From: Eremophila alpestris peregrina
Lineage: Eukaryota > Chordata > Aves > Passeriformes > Alaudidae
Direction: 5' to 3'
Length of the DNA stretch: 64,000 bases
NCBI GenBank assembly: GCA_009792885.1
Contig: WMCF01000014.1
Span: 15,946,049-16,010,048, forward strand
Shown here: positions 13,700-26,600 of the stretch, piece after piece
Position numbering within the stretch: the stretch's first letter is position 1
Layout: every line of letters starts with the position of its first letter
Position numbers and translations under genes: made by a program
The notes under the pieces: generated by a model
What the model was told of the DNA's origin: nothing
Seen by the model: only the letters and a program-made list of their open reading frames with translations
Databases searched by the model: none

Positions 13700-14415
13700 G
13701 AAGGGACTCGAGGCTGAGAAGAGGAAAAGCGGAAAAGCGCGTTTCCCCTGTGACAGCCTGCGGGGAGAGCGGGGCTGAGGGAGGGAGGTTGATACAAAAG
13801 CATCCCAAGTGCCCGAATGGAGACCTGTGGGTGTCCCGCGCACCCGGCCCCGCTGTGAGCGCGGACGCCGGGCTCCCCATGGACGTGCCCCAGCCCCGGC
13901 TCCGAGCCCAGCAGCGCCGGGCAGCCGCTGCTCGCTGCCCAGCTGCTCACGGCCGCAAGGACACAGCCCAGAGCCTGCGCCCGGCCCGGCGGAGCGGAGC
14001 GGAGCTGCCCGCCGACCCCCGGGCGCTCTGTCAGTCAGGGCATCGCCGCGCCGGCACGGCAGCGGGTGCGGGAGCAGCGGGAGGCTCCGCCTCCGCCCGG
14101 TCGGCAACAGCCTGATAAAGGCAGGTGCGGGCCAGCAGCGGGACCCCAGCTCGGAGCATCGGCTTGTGCAGGGAGCCCCTGACCCGCCCTTTGCCACCCC
14201 ACACAAGCGACGCCTGGGGCAGCCGGCGCGGTGCCGGACGGACGGGACGGGACAGGAGGAGATCCTGCCACCGCCGGCCGCGCGTGCCGCTGTCCCGCCG
14301 TCTTCAGCCGTCGGGCGCGTCCCTGCGAAGGGACAAGGACCTCGCCCCCAAGGACCTCCGAAGAGGCGGGATCTCTCCGGGAAGGGGAAGCAGGAATTTG
14401 TTGTGTGGCTTGAAG
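13700..14415 (+). promoter_or_regulatory. SLC9A3: CpG-rich promoter and 5' leader of SLC9A3
   Basis: GC and CpG content rise sharply here against the AT-rich surroundings and fall again after exon 1, as at a CpG-island promoter. A GC box (CCGCCC, 14093-14098) lies just upstream of a TATA-like TGATAAAG (14113-14120), which also fits the GATA-factor consensus WGATAR. By normal spacing this would place transcription start near 14140-14150, giving a leader of about 270 bases. No ATG occurs between 14140 and the chosen start at 14416, which supports both the leader and the start. The start site is inference, since no transcript data are available here. Confidence 0.7.
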
Positions 14416-14605
14416 ATGAGGCAGGTATCTGGAGTGGCGCTTCTCCTGGGGCTGATGGCTCTCCCAGCGGCGCTGGGGCAGAGAAGCTCGGAAAGTCCTA
14501 AAAATAGCAACGAAACCTTTGCCATCGTCTCTTTCAAATGGGATCACGTCAAGGAGCCATATATCATTGCACTCTGGATACTTGTGGCCAGCTTGGCCAA
14601 AATCG
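14416..14605 (+). CDS. SLC9A3: SLC9A3 exon 1 (residues 1-63 and first base of 64)
   Basis: The first ATG of the leader lies in context TGAAGATGA, with A at -3. The frame is open upstream but has no other Met. It encodes a hydrophobic signal peptide (MRQVSGVALLLGLMALPAALG, likely cut after G21), a short extracellular stretch with an N-E-T sequon at N32, and then the start of the first mature membrane span ending ALWILVASLAKI. The extracellular part differs from mammals, as is usual for NHE3, while the stretch from VSFKWDHV onward is conserved. The donor is GTGAGT, leaving phase 1. Confidence is high for the exon and slightly lower for the exact signal cleavage point. Confidence 0.95.
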
Positions 14606-17600
14606 GTGAGTCTGGAGTTACATATTAATACATGCCCTCTCCCTTCCCCTTCCCCCTTGCCCTTCTCCCACCCAACATAAATGAAGAAAGCTTATCGTAG
14701 ATCCGCTGACCCGTTTGCAGGGGGTTTATTGTACTCTGTCCTGATTTCATAATACTGCCCTACACGGTGCTTAGCAGTGTGGTTTTCACCAGCCTCAAGA
14801 GGTTACCTAGTTCATTTTCACCGCCCACGACTGTGGCTTCTCTATCTGACTCCTTTAAACCCTTGCAATTCCTTGAGACCTTGCACTCCTCTTGTTCCCA
14901 GGAAAAACTTTTTTTGCGAAAGTGAAACAGAAATCGGGCCTTATTGCTTGCACAATTGCTCCACTTTATGATATGCTTTTCTTCCGATTATGATTGTTAG
15001 CTGTATCAGCTGGTAACATCAAACATAAACACTGCGAACTGCACATATGAATTTAGCATTCTCTGCTTTGAAGTGCATTGCTGAATTAGTGAAAGAGCAT
15101 AGTTTATAGAGAAAGGTAACATGTATTATCAGACCATCTGATGTAGCTGAAAAAAAAAGCTTTAGACCACCCAGAATTTTCAAAAAATTTGAATAAGTGA
15201 AAAGTTAGGATGTAGCCTAACTTCAGTGTAGTTTAAATGAATTTATATGGATGTTCCAACTCTTGTGTTCCTAACTTTGTGACTTTTCCAAAAGCAATCT
15301 TGTACCAATAATGCAGTTTGCTGAACTAAAAAAGTCTGCTTAATTGGGATGTATTTCACTTGATTGATGCTATTACTTTCAGACCTTTTGCCTTTGGATC
15401 TAAAACCTGAAGTCCAGTTTGGCTGACACTGTAAATGCCATTCTCATTTAAAATAAATCTTTTCTATAATCAGTCTCATCTCAGAAGGTCATCTGAAAAT
15501 GCTGAAGACTGAAACTGCTGAAGACTGTGTGAACTTTTAGTGTTAATACTAATTTGGTATATTGGAATCATATTCCATGGATTTTTCATGCCACAGAGAA
15601 TGAAAGATGTAAAAAGGTATTTTAGGTATATTCTGTCTAGCACATAAGCCTAATAAGACCTGGATGGAAAATGCTGTCTGTAAAACAAACAAAAAAAAGC
15701 ATTTTAAAAAGGAGTAGTATGTTATAAGCTGGGGTGATGTACATAATTTTCCAGCAATATTTGCATCTTGGCTTTTACTTGATTAACCATAGCTATATAA
15801 CTAAATACCTTCATCTGAACCTGTTTGACTACACTGTGCAAATTATTTGTCTTCAGACAATTGCTGCATCACCTAGATTACATAAAAGACAATTACATTT
15901 TGATTGACTTCTATAGATGAGTTATAGCAATTAGAAAGCTGGGGAAACCATATACAGGAAACAACTGACAACACTGAGTACATATAAATTTCTGCTGAAT
16001 AAAGTAATAAACAGGCTGCTTGTTTGAACCTTCTTTTTGAGATACTCTTCTAAGTAAGTACAGTTATTAAGACCTTGTGCTATTTAGGCTTTGTTGTTCC
16101 GTACATGTGGCTCAGCTGTACAGTGTAATATTAGTGGTGCACAACCATATCAGTTTGTGTCCAAAGCCACTGAACCCAAGAACAGGACAGTTAGATTGTA
16201 CTATATTTAAACTGCAATGGCCTGGATTGAGATTAGTTGAAATTAATATGAGTCATTTTACCATGAAGTCCTTGATATAAAATCTTGATAAAGCACTTAG
16301 TGTCAAGAGCTGAGTGGTGCTGATTCTGGTTTTAAATTCTCTGTACTTCTTTCACAGTTGCATAGAGTATGTCACTTACTAGTAGATCATACCTATCATC
16401 AGCTCCATCATTTTCTTCCCCAAAGCTCTCAATCTTTGTTCTTTTCTCCCTTCACATTTGTATTTTTGATTCTATGCTACTCTGCACATGGTTTCTGAAG
16501 AAGCAATGGATAACTACCGTATTCTCTGCTTTCCCCACCAGTCACAAATAACACACAGAAAAGCAAGAATGTACACTCACTGTTCAATACCTTCTTAATG
16601 AAGAAATCATGAAGGTGTTCATGTAAGTCTGTGAGAGAGGGAACTGAAAAAAATAGTTTTTCAGCCTTCTGTCTGGCCTTGGTCTGTCAAAGGTTCTGCA
16701 AAGTAGGTCATAAATCTACGAGAAGATTTTGAAATGCAAGTCTTAGGCTGGATCAGAGAAGGTTTACATATTCAAGAAGTAGACAGAAAAGAACCAAGAA
16801 TGAAAATAGAGAATATCTGCCCTTGGGTTCTCTACTACCTGAAGGAGGTCAGTTGTAGTGAAAGTGCTGGTTTTGTTGAGGGTTTTTCAGCAGGGGAGGA
16901 GCTGTTCTTACACATGCAAGCTCACTTCTCCATGGCTACAGGGATTGGGAGAGTTGTTTTACTGATGGAAGATAGACAATTGGGTCAGCAGAAAATGTTC
17001 TAGGAATTGCAGTTGATACCTGGGGATAAAGGTGTATGAGAACACTGCTTTCTCTTGAATTAGAATAGTGTTAGTGGTTCTGTGTTTATTTGGGTTTTCG
17101 TTGTTTCTGGATATTTTTAGATTTGTTTCGTTTCACTTGGGTGGAAGTTTGGAGTTTTTTGTGAAAAACAAGATTCAGCTCATGATGCTATATGACTGGG
17201 GGAAGCATTTCTGTATTAGGAGAATTTTGCAGATTTTCTGGGGCTTGATGTTCATGCTGTGTACAAGGTATTCTACAACAGAAACTCTTATATGGTAACT
17301 CTCATAAGCACCCCAAATATGTGAAGAAGTGCCTAGTGTTTTGGGCTTTTGGAGAAGGGAACTGCTATTTTAGTTATAGTTTAGTCTAGTTATTGGTTAA
17401 CTCTAAATATTGCTACAAACGAAACTGGAAAAGAGTCTTCATACAACTGGTTTTCATGCATTATATAAAATAAAAAAATTGTGCCCTCCATGAAATTTCG
17501 GATGCATCTTGGTGTACTGTTTTACATATTCTAATTGATTTGACTCTCTTCATTTGAAATACTCTCACTCTTCATTCTTCCACTTCGAGTGGAACATTCT

Positions 17601-20600
17601 CCAGTTCACAATGTTCTACCTTGGCTAGTGATCGTTATTTCCTTTTTTTGATAGGCTGTCTTATCACTACAGAGGAGTATCCTTGTGGGATAAGGCCAAT
17701 AAACTAGTTACATTTGTAAATCTAAGCCAGAAAACCATCTACATGAAGAAGGTACATTAGGTACAGCTGAGAACCCTCCTAGTGGACTTCAGGTGTCCAC
17801 TTCCTGGTATCTCAGTGCTCCAGCTGAAAGAAGCAATACCACTGAAAAAGAACCTCTGAATGTATACATGTGTGCATTTATAGCTACAGACAGTACAGAC
17901 ATTTCCTTGCTGTAGCCCTGCAGGTAAAGGATGTACCATTTTTAAACAACATGCTCACACAATATAGTTCTGGTTCAAGATGAAAGACATTTGTATGCTG
18001 ACCAGACTCTCATGTTCTTTCTCAGTTCACTTGGCCATGTGCTCTCCTTCTTCTTTATACGTCTGTCAAGGACAACATCATGAAAATAAACTTTGAATAA
18101 ATAGAGGCATAGAAGACACAAACAATATTTCGGCAGGAAAGTCTCTCCAGAAAGAGGTAGAAACAGGTGGAAAATCAGAAAGCTTTGGAAACAAATATAA
18201 GAAGGAAAGGAATAATGAGCTCAGAAGTGAAAAATGACTAAGTGAAGAAATTTTTTAACACTGAACATTGCATGTAATTTTTTGGAGAGTATTTCTCAGG
18301 CTACATGAATACAAAAATAAAGAAAAGAAGCATGCTTTCTACTTGGGGGATATCTAGTACATGCTTCTATACTTGTTCAAAATCCTAGGAAACAGAGAAT
18401 GATTGTATTTATATCTTCATTGGCAGTTATGCTGAGGAAATTGTGAAACTCCTCCTTGCAGTTTAAATCCTTTTCTGTCCTATAACATCTTTATGACATT
18501 TTTTCAACGTTTTTTACAGAAGAATAGGTAATTGTCTCAAAGTAAAAAAAAAAAAAAGCCCTACAAAGCAGACAGACAGCCTCTGTCTGTCTGGCCCCCT
18601 GGATTTGCTCAGTATGTGCAGATAAGCAACTGGAAGAAATGGTGGGAGAGTGAGTGACTATGAACAGGAATGAGGAAGGGTACATAGCCTTTTCATTATC
18701 TGAGTCAAACCTCTTGCCAGCTGTTTTTGTTGGTATAGGTTATGCTGCATCTAACAATGCCACAATTTTTTTTTTTTAATTTCTGAGTAGTTGCACACAA
18801 ATTCTAAAGGCTTTTATATAAGAAATTAGAATGTGGGAGTGAAATTTGAATCCAGGGCAGCTGGTTAATCTGTTTTCGGGAATGCCATAATGCTTTGGAG
18901 GAGGGGGAAGAAATGATTCAACAACAGTGGACAAATACTTAGAAGGCTGGTGAAGATTTTGTGTCAGATGGACTTGTTGAGTCCATCAGCTATTGAGACC
19001 CTAGGAGCACACGAGCTGCAGAGCACAATAAATCTCTAAGCTCAGAGCTATGGGTCCACAAACAGTCTAGTTTCTGCATGCCTGGGTTCCTTCACATTGT
19101 CTCAAACTACCCTGAGAAAGGAGCTCTTTAGAGTATTTTGTTAACACAAACAATTGCTGTGGAGAATTTTAAGCATGTTAGGGATGGGCTAGGGAAGGAA
19201 CTGCGAAATGCAGGTCTAACCGCCCATCTAATTTAGACTCCCGGGGCAATATTTTCTTTGAAGAAATCAATAAACCTCCCTCCAAAGCAAACTGTCAAAA
19301 CAAAAGCCCATTTGACTACAAAGTTTCTCCTCCTGGCACTGTAGCTACTGAAAAGTGTCAGTTACATAGAGAAGGTGATTTAGGGTATTGTTTTAATAAA
19401 ATAGAAAATGTGAGACTAGCTCTTCTGTTGGCACCTCAGCAAATGACATCGTTAGGAAGAAACGTTGAAGGATGCTTAGCAGAACTTTACTGGGTGTATT
19501 GAACTGAAAATGGAGTCAGAGATTCAAAAGTGATGTATCACCAGATCCTGCAAAATTTAAACTACCAGCCTCTTCATGACTGGAGATCTTGTTAAAAGCT
19601 GCTTTCATCAGCAGTGATAATATGGAAAAAGTCTTTACATTGTGACTTGAGAAGTCTGGACTTGGCTATCTTCCCCCACATCCTGACAAAGATAAGAAGG
19701 GGAAAATGCTTCTTTTACCTATGTTGTGAAGTCAATGGAAGCTGAAACAGGTTAGCACACTTAGAACAGAGGTAAATGCATTTCCTCCCCGGATATGCAT
19801 AGAAACACTATAAAATTGTGCTGACAACTGTTACAAATCTGTGGTGTCTTCATTTTTGTAAGATGCTGTATTTCTTTTTGCAAACTGCTCTTTAGAATAC
19901 CTGCGAGCTAGGAATGTTAAGTACTCTAAAATCTCTGTCTTTTAAAGAATTACCTTTTGTATCTAACATTTTTAAAGTTTAAGGCATCTGAAAAGAATAT
20001 TTCCAAAATAGAAATTCCAAACAGCTTTGCATTTCCAATAGTAGGAACAACTGTGTGAGCCGTATTTTTATTAAATTTAGTGACTGCCTATTCCCACATT
20101 TTATTTCCATTTTACTCTTGTGCCTTAGTCATCCTTTTCCTGTACTTCCTGTCTCTCTGTAACACACATCTATATTCTTCCCCCTCCCCCTCCAAGTCTT
20201 GCAAGTCTCAAGTCTTAATTATTTAGAGCAGGGAAGAAGATATCAGGATAGTATAATTTGACAAGATTCAGATTACATCCCCTGGCGAATAGCAAATGTA
20301 GAATGGCAACTTGTGTGAATTACATAAGAAAACAATGGCATTTTGAGAATGGTCCTGAATTGAATACAGTTCAGGCATGCATACCTAAGGAAGGATCTCT
20401 GCCATCAATTACTTTCAGGCACCTGTGTGCAAAGTGCTCTGCGTTCTCTGCAGAACAATGGAATCCTTTTAATTCTGTACTCTCAGGATTGTTGAAACCA
20501 TTGATTTACTGTCTTCAGAGCTCAAACCACTTATTACCAAGAGCGATCTAACCCCCCGAAGTGACTGTAAATCTCTCATGTGGTAATGCAGCAGACCACA

Positions 20601-23600
20601 GCCCCATAAGAAATAAGAGCAAGCAGCAAACCCTTCCAGGTGTGCAGAGGTTCTTCAAGTGAAAGGCTCTGAGGTCCTCCTTTCTTTCTGTGGACCTTTA
20701 TGTGTTAGAGATGCTTGGCAGGGAAGCTGGTACTGGAAATCCTGAATTATTACTTTGTTTGACATGTACAACCAGAACCCTGTCAAAAATCAGTAGTTAT
20801 ACCACAACTTTGCTTTAAGAAATGTTTGGAATCCAACTAAAAGGGTTCTTTCCTCCCTATTTACCAGAGTTTTAATTGCTCTGAATCAAAGGTGTAGTAG
20901 ATTACTTGATTTTTCTGTATCTCTTGTATGTCTCGCTCTATTCCAAGATGAAATGTTGAGTCCAAAGTCATAGAAGAATATTTATTATCTGAGTAGCCTT
21001 TTTTTTCTTTCAGGAAAATGTCTCTGATTTTTCTCTTCTGTCTGCAGCAGTGCAGTTAAACTAATGGCCTGAAGAACTAGAGGCTTTAATTGTTATTCAG
21101 TTTGTTGACAAGTGGCAAGCATTTCAAACTCGAGACCATTAAAACAGTCTTGGTAAACCACAGAGCATGGTGGATTGGCTGTGTTGCAATATTTTGTTTC
21201 CTTTTGTAAAGCAATTTGCAGAGTATTTACCCCTGTGGAAGGAGTGACTTGATACCCAATTGGCTGCTATGTAAAGCACTGTAAAGTCATAAATACTGAA
21301 ACTACAGGCTGACAAGGAAGATCTTACCAAGATGGAATGCAAGACATCAAGTGGAAACATTTTTAATTAAGGCACGAATATTTAATGTTCATTCATGGAA
21401 GAAGGAGGTATTCTGAAAGGCCTGCACAATAACAGGGGTTCTAAGCAGTTGGATCTGGAGAGTTTTCTCCTTCCATTCACTGAAAATAGAAGCAGTAATT
21501 CTGGATTCACTAAAATATGTATATGAGAAAAGTTCTGCTTTTATCTATTGAAAGAAAAACTGCTTTGGTTTTTCTCAAAGGCAAATGTTAAAATAGCAGT
21601 AGTCACCCACCAGGGAAGAAATTCTCAGTGTAGATTGTAGACTGATTTTCAAAAACATGTGGTTATGATTATTTCTGCTTCAATTACAGTTTTTTAAAAA
21701 TGGGGAAAAAAGTTTAAACTAGAAGCTTTGTGGATTCAGCCAGTTTCATAAGTTGAGATTCGAGGAAAATATTAAATATTAAGAAACCAGCAAAAATTTT
21801 GAGACAGTGAGATTTCACAATTAAAATCTCCCAGGTGCAAACAGATTGTAAACTGATGGAGAGACTTGCTAGCTCCCTTATTGAAATGAATATTGTTACA
21901 TTGGTTTGGTGATATAATAATATCCCAGGAACTAGGTGATACCAATTAGTATAAGACTGCTTTATGTTACTGTTAATACTGATACACTAACAGTTGTACT
22001 GGAGGTAGAGTTGTTATGTGATCATACATAAAATTAATATAGGTACAGTATGGAGATACTACAATGCTACTCCAGTGAAATACCAAATTGGTGAATATCT
22101 AGATGTAGATTTTCAGACCTCGGCAACTTAGATATATGCTTAGGAAATTCAGTTAATAAATGCTACTTAGTGGTTTAAGTGGTTAAAATATTAATTCCAG
22201 AATGACTGAAGCAGTCTTTGAATACTTGTTCTTCTGTCTATGTACAGTCTAGAATTTAGGGTGCTTTAAGACCTGGTATGAATTAAATATCCATATTTTC
22301 TACTGAAGTAGATCTGGCCCTAAGCGATTCCATCCTATTTAGTTCTGGGAACGAATTTGGGACAGTAGTGAACTGGGGAAAACAGTTGGATACTGGGTCT
22401 CCTATAGAGTTCACAGAATCATAAAATAACAGTATCACAGGCTTATTGAGGTTGGAAGGTGCAACACCTGGTCCTATGCTCCAGCTCGCCCAGGGTGACC
22501 TACAGCTCATTGCCCAGTCATGTCCAGATGACTTTTGATTATTTTCAAAGATGGAGATTCCACAACCCTTCTGAGCAACCTGTGCCAGTGTTTGGCCACC
22601 TGCACACCTCTGCCAAGCTGCTCTCCAGCTGAGTGGCCCCCTGCATATACTGGTGTGGGGGATTGTTCTTCACCAGGTGCGGGACTCTGTGCTTCTCCTT
22701 GGCAAACTTTACAAGGTTCTGTCAGCTCATCTTGCCAGCCCATCAAGGTCCCTCTGGATAAGCAGCCCGACCCTCTGGCCTATCAGCCACTCCTCCCAAG
22801 TTTGTGTCATCAGTCAAATTGTTGAGGGTACTCTCTGCTCCATCACTCAGATCATTAATGAAGATGTTAAACAGGACTGGACTCAGTACAGACCCCCAAG
22901 GTTCACCTCTAGTTACCAGCCTGCAAGTATACTTTGCACCAGTGATTACCACCCTCAAGGTCTGTGCATTCAACCAGTTTTCAATCCACCCCACCGTCCG
23001 CCCATCCAACCCCTACAGCAATAGCCTGAGGCTGTTCCGGGAGGCGGCGTCAAAGGTCTTATTGACGGCTCATTAGAAACTCCTCAGACTCCGTTCTCCC
23101 CTCATCTTCCAGGTGTATCACTTGTTGTTGTTATCAGGTTAGTCAAGCACTTTCATGTAGTGAACCATGCTGACTCCTCCTTCTTGTCCTTCGTGTGTCT
23201 GTATACAGAATCAGTTGATCTATCAGTTAGATCTGCAGAACCTTGGATTAGCAGTGGGTGGACCTTTATCTACATTTTACCTGATTAAAGAAAGCAACAT
23301 TTCTGTATGCAGCTGGTACACTTTGGTTAGCGGGTACAAAACCGCACACTACAGAGGAGAGAAAAATACAACGTGGCCATATAGTGGCCACAATGGTCAT
23401 GCCATCATGAATTACATAAAGGAATGACAAAGTACCAGCACAAAGTTTATCTCTTCTCTAAGCTAGGCACTCTCAGATCAGAGTGGCTTCAGTTTTCTGT
23501 TATGAATGGCTTTCACTTATATGTCACTCACCCTTTCGTCTCTTACCTGATACAGTGTGAGTTTCATCTCTTATTTTAGCCAAAGTTTTCTCCAGGATGT

Positions 23601-26600
23601 ACTGATATTCTAATGAATTACTTGATGGGAACGTGCCGTGAGATCTGTTAACTGGTAGTACCTAGCTCAAGCAGCAGCTAAATGAGTCAGCAGGAACATA
23701 TATAAACTCGGAGGTGGTGTTTGTAGGGCACCTTATTTCCTACAAATCCCTCTCCTGTGCAAAAGCTGTATGCCAGAAAAGCACACCTCTGTGGTTCTCC
23801 TCTGTACTATGCAGCTATTACTTCTACATCTTCCACTTAATAAAACACTGGCACTTGGCAACCTCGTCTCAGTTTGTCCATTTTAATGGACTTTTCTCAG
23901 GAAGACTGCCTTTGTCCTTCTAAAAAAAGAACCCTAAAGTTATGGCTGTAATGGTCTTCTATTCCTTCCCAAAATGATACTCATTTGGCTAATCTAATTT
24001 CACTTCACAAAAGACGGAGAAAATTCTGACTTTGGATAGGAGGACATTTCAACTATTGAACTGGTATTTTGTCAAGAAACATTATTGAATTGTAGATAAA
24101 GATATTTTGAACTCAGTTACTTGCTCAGATCAGCTGCTGTGGATGATCATTAGTGGAGGAATGTGGTTTTTTTTTTTTCCCTAAGTTGAACTACTGCTTA
24201 AATGCTGTGTTTATTCTCATGTTTCTCCATTGTTTCACTTGCTACCATAGAAGCCATGTAGAAAAGTGATCACAAATAACTTTATAGGCAAGAAACTAAT
24301 TGAAGTTGCATGCACAATCTTTCTGGTGTAATGAGCTGAGAAAGTCTAGATCTAAAAAAATGAACACTTTTGAACTGAGAAATGCCCTGATCATTAATGA
24401 AAAAAGTACAATAATAGGTACTAGAAGAAGGGCAGGATGGAAGCTACAGATGGAGCTACAGCTGCTGTTCAGTTAAGCATAAAGACATTGGAATTAGATT
24501 GTGAAAGAACAAGAGAAAGAGCAGAAAGAATCTCTGTATTTATATTCAAAACCTAACAAACATGAATTAATTAATTTCTCAGTTTCTGTTGCTTTGTAAT
24601 CAGAAAGATAAGCATATGACTGCCATTAAAGTTTTTCTGGTAAAATATCTTCTATTCATGGAAAGGATTTTGTCATAAACTGCTGCCTGACAGACTCTAT
24701 CAAGATGTCTGTTAATCATAATATCTTATCATGAGTTAGCAATGTAAGATTTTTGGGACTTTGCCCTATAGAGCTTTGAGAGAATTGCTTTTGCTCTTGG
24801 GCAATCTGTCCTCAGGAGGACTTGTCCAGTAGCTCTCCATGTGATCCTGTGAAGCACAGTGAATCTGCTGTTCAGGCAGCATTTCTTAGACAAGATGAAT
24901 AGGCAGCATCAGTATTTCAGCTCAGTGTAATGCTAGCTATTCCTTCAAATGAGGGATCCACTCTTCTACCTGCTCCCAGAGATTCTATAGATCTTCTGAG
25001 CTATTTGAAGTCTGTCAATTGCTGCGTGGAGCAAAGCCATGTGATTCAAGGCAAGAATAAAAGATAGGTTAGTAGATTGCTCAGGCTAGATATCTAAGTG
25101 GTTCTGTAGCATCTGTAACAGAGACTGAAACTTGTAGGAGTGAAAACTTACGTTGCTTATGCAGTAGAAGTGTCTGGAAAAGGAAGGCTGGTTTTGTTAT
25201 TCTCCTTGACAAAATTTAGGGAAAAAGTCAACACTCCTCCAAAATTTTTGTTAGAAATAAAGAACATAGCAAATTCAGAAACTTCAAATTTTTTTTTCTG
25301 TGTGATAGATGCAGCACTGAAGTCAGTGAAAAATAAAATTTTGTAATTCACCTTCTCCCTCCCCTGCTCCAGTTAATTTGATCAAATTTCAGACATTCTG
25401 TGATCCGAGGGTGAGGTTATTATAACATACATGAGCTTAAAAAAACCCAAAAAAAACCACTGTCACATTGACGATGAACTTAAGGAGAGCAGCAATTCCT
25501 TAGTACATAATACATTAATCTTACTTGACCCTTATGTTCCCTAGCCTTTCAGTAAACAGAAGAACATCTTGTTTTCATGTTTTGAATACTTGTGCTTAAG
25601 AAAATGGTAATTAAGGGAAAAGTTAAATTTTTTTGAACCAAAATTATTACTTTTGAGCACTTAATAAAGCATCTTAATTCTTCAGACTTTAAGGAATACA
25701 GCACAGTTGACCTAACTAAAATCATAATTCTTAAGGCATGTTCACTTGAATAATGCTGTTTGGTGTTTGAAAGTATGAGGATGTAAAAACAGCAGGAGGA
25801 AGTATGAAGTTTCCTTCTGTTTATTGTGATTTATGAGTAAAGATTAAAAGCAGTCCAAGATAAACCTGCCACTGCAAGTGGAAGTTCAGCTTGTGTGTGG
25901 GTACTGAAGTGCTTGTGCCAGGAAAGACCTTTTCAAATGTTAAGGAGAATGGTCTTACATTTTCCTCTTGCTGCCTGGGGTATCATGTGTTGTCTGTTGC
26001 ATTTTAGAGGGCCCCAATGTGTTGAAAGTCAGTAGAATCTTGCTAATATGCCATCATGTGACAAATGCTTTCTTATTATATGGAGGCAAAGAAATACTAC
26101 AGCCAATGACAGGGTTTGTGCTGTAAGTGCCCAAAGCACAGAATCCTGAATCCAGCCAGGATAAGGTTAATTTTTGCAGTAGCCTAGAGGGGCATGGCTA
26201 GGAGGTGATTCTATAGCCCTCAAGTCATTTTCTGGGGAGGGTGGGAAGGTTCCCACTCTGGGTTGGGTTGTGAGGCAGAGGGGGTGAGGGTATTGCCAGG
26301 GGTTTTCTGTAAGGGGCAGACAATTGCTTGTGAGTCGGTCACCTTCTTTCTTGTACTGCTCTGGCACTGGTATTACTCCTTGCTTTATTTTATTGTTGCT
26401 TCCTGGGCTGCATCAAAAGCAGCATGGCCAGCAGGCCAAAGTGGGGTGATTCTCCCTCTGCTCTGCCCTGGTGAGAGCCTGCCTGTCCAGCTCTGGGGTC
26501 CTCAGCACAGGAAGGAAAGGGACCTGTTGGAGCAGGTCCAGAGAAGGCCACCCAGATGACCAGAAGGTTGGAGCACCTCTCCTACTAAGACAAGCTGAGA

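Noticed and set aside
13564..14547. Several overlapping long open frames on both strands (up to 230 codons)
   Set aside because: They lie in the GC-rich promoter, where stop codons are rare. They are Ala/Arg/Pro/Gly-rich, have no domain, and most overlap the SLC9A3 leader or exon 1 in other frames.
22743..23009. 88-codon minus-strand frame with reverse-transcriptase-like motifs
   Set aside because: It is a decayed part of the CR1 element, not a host gene.
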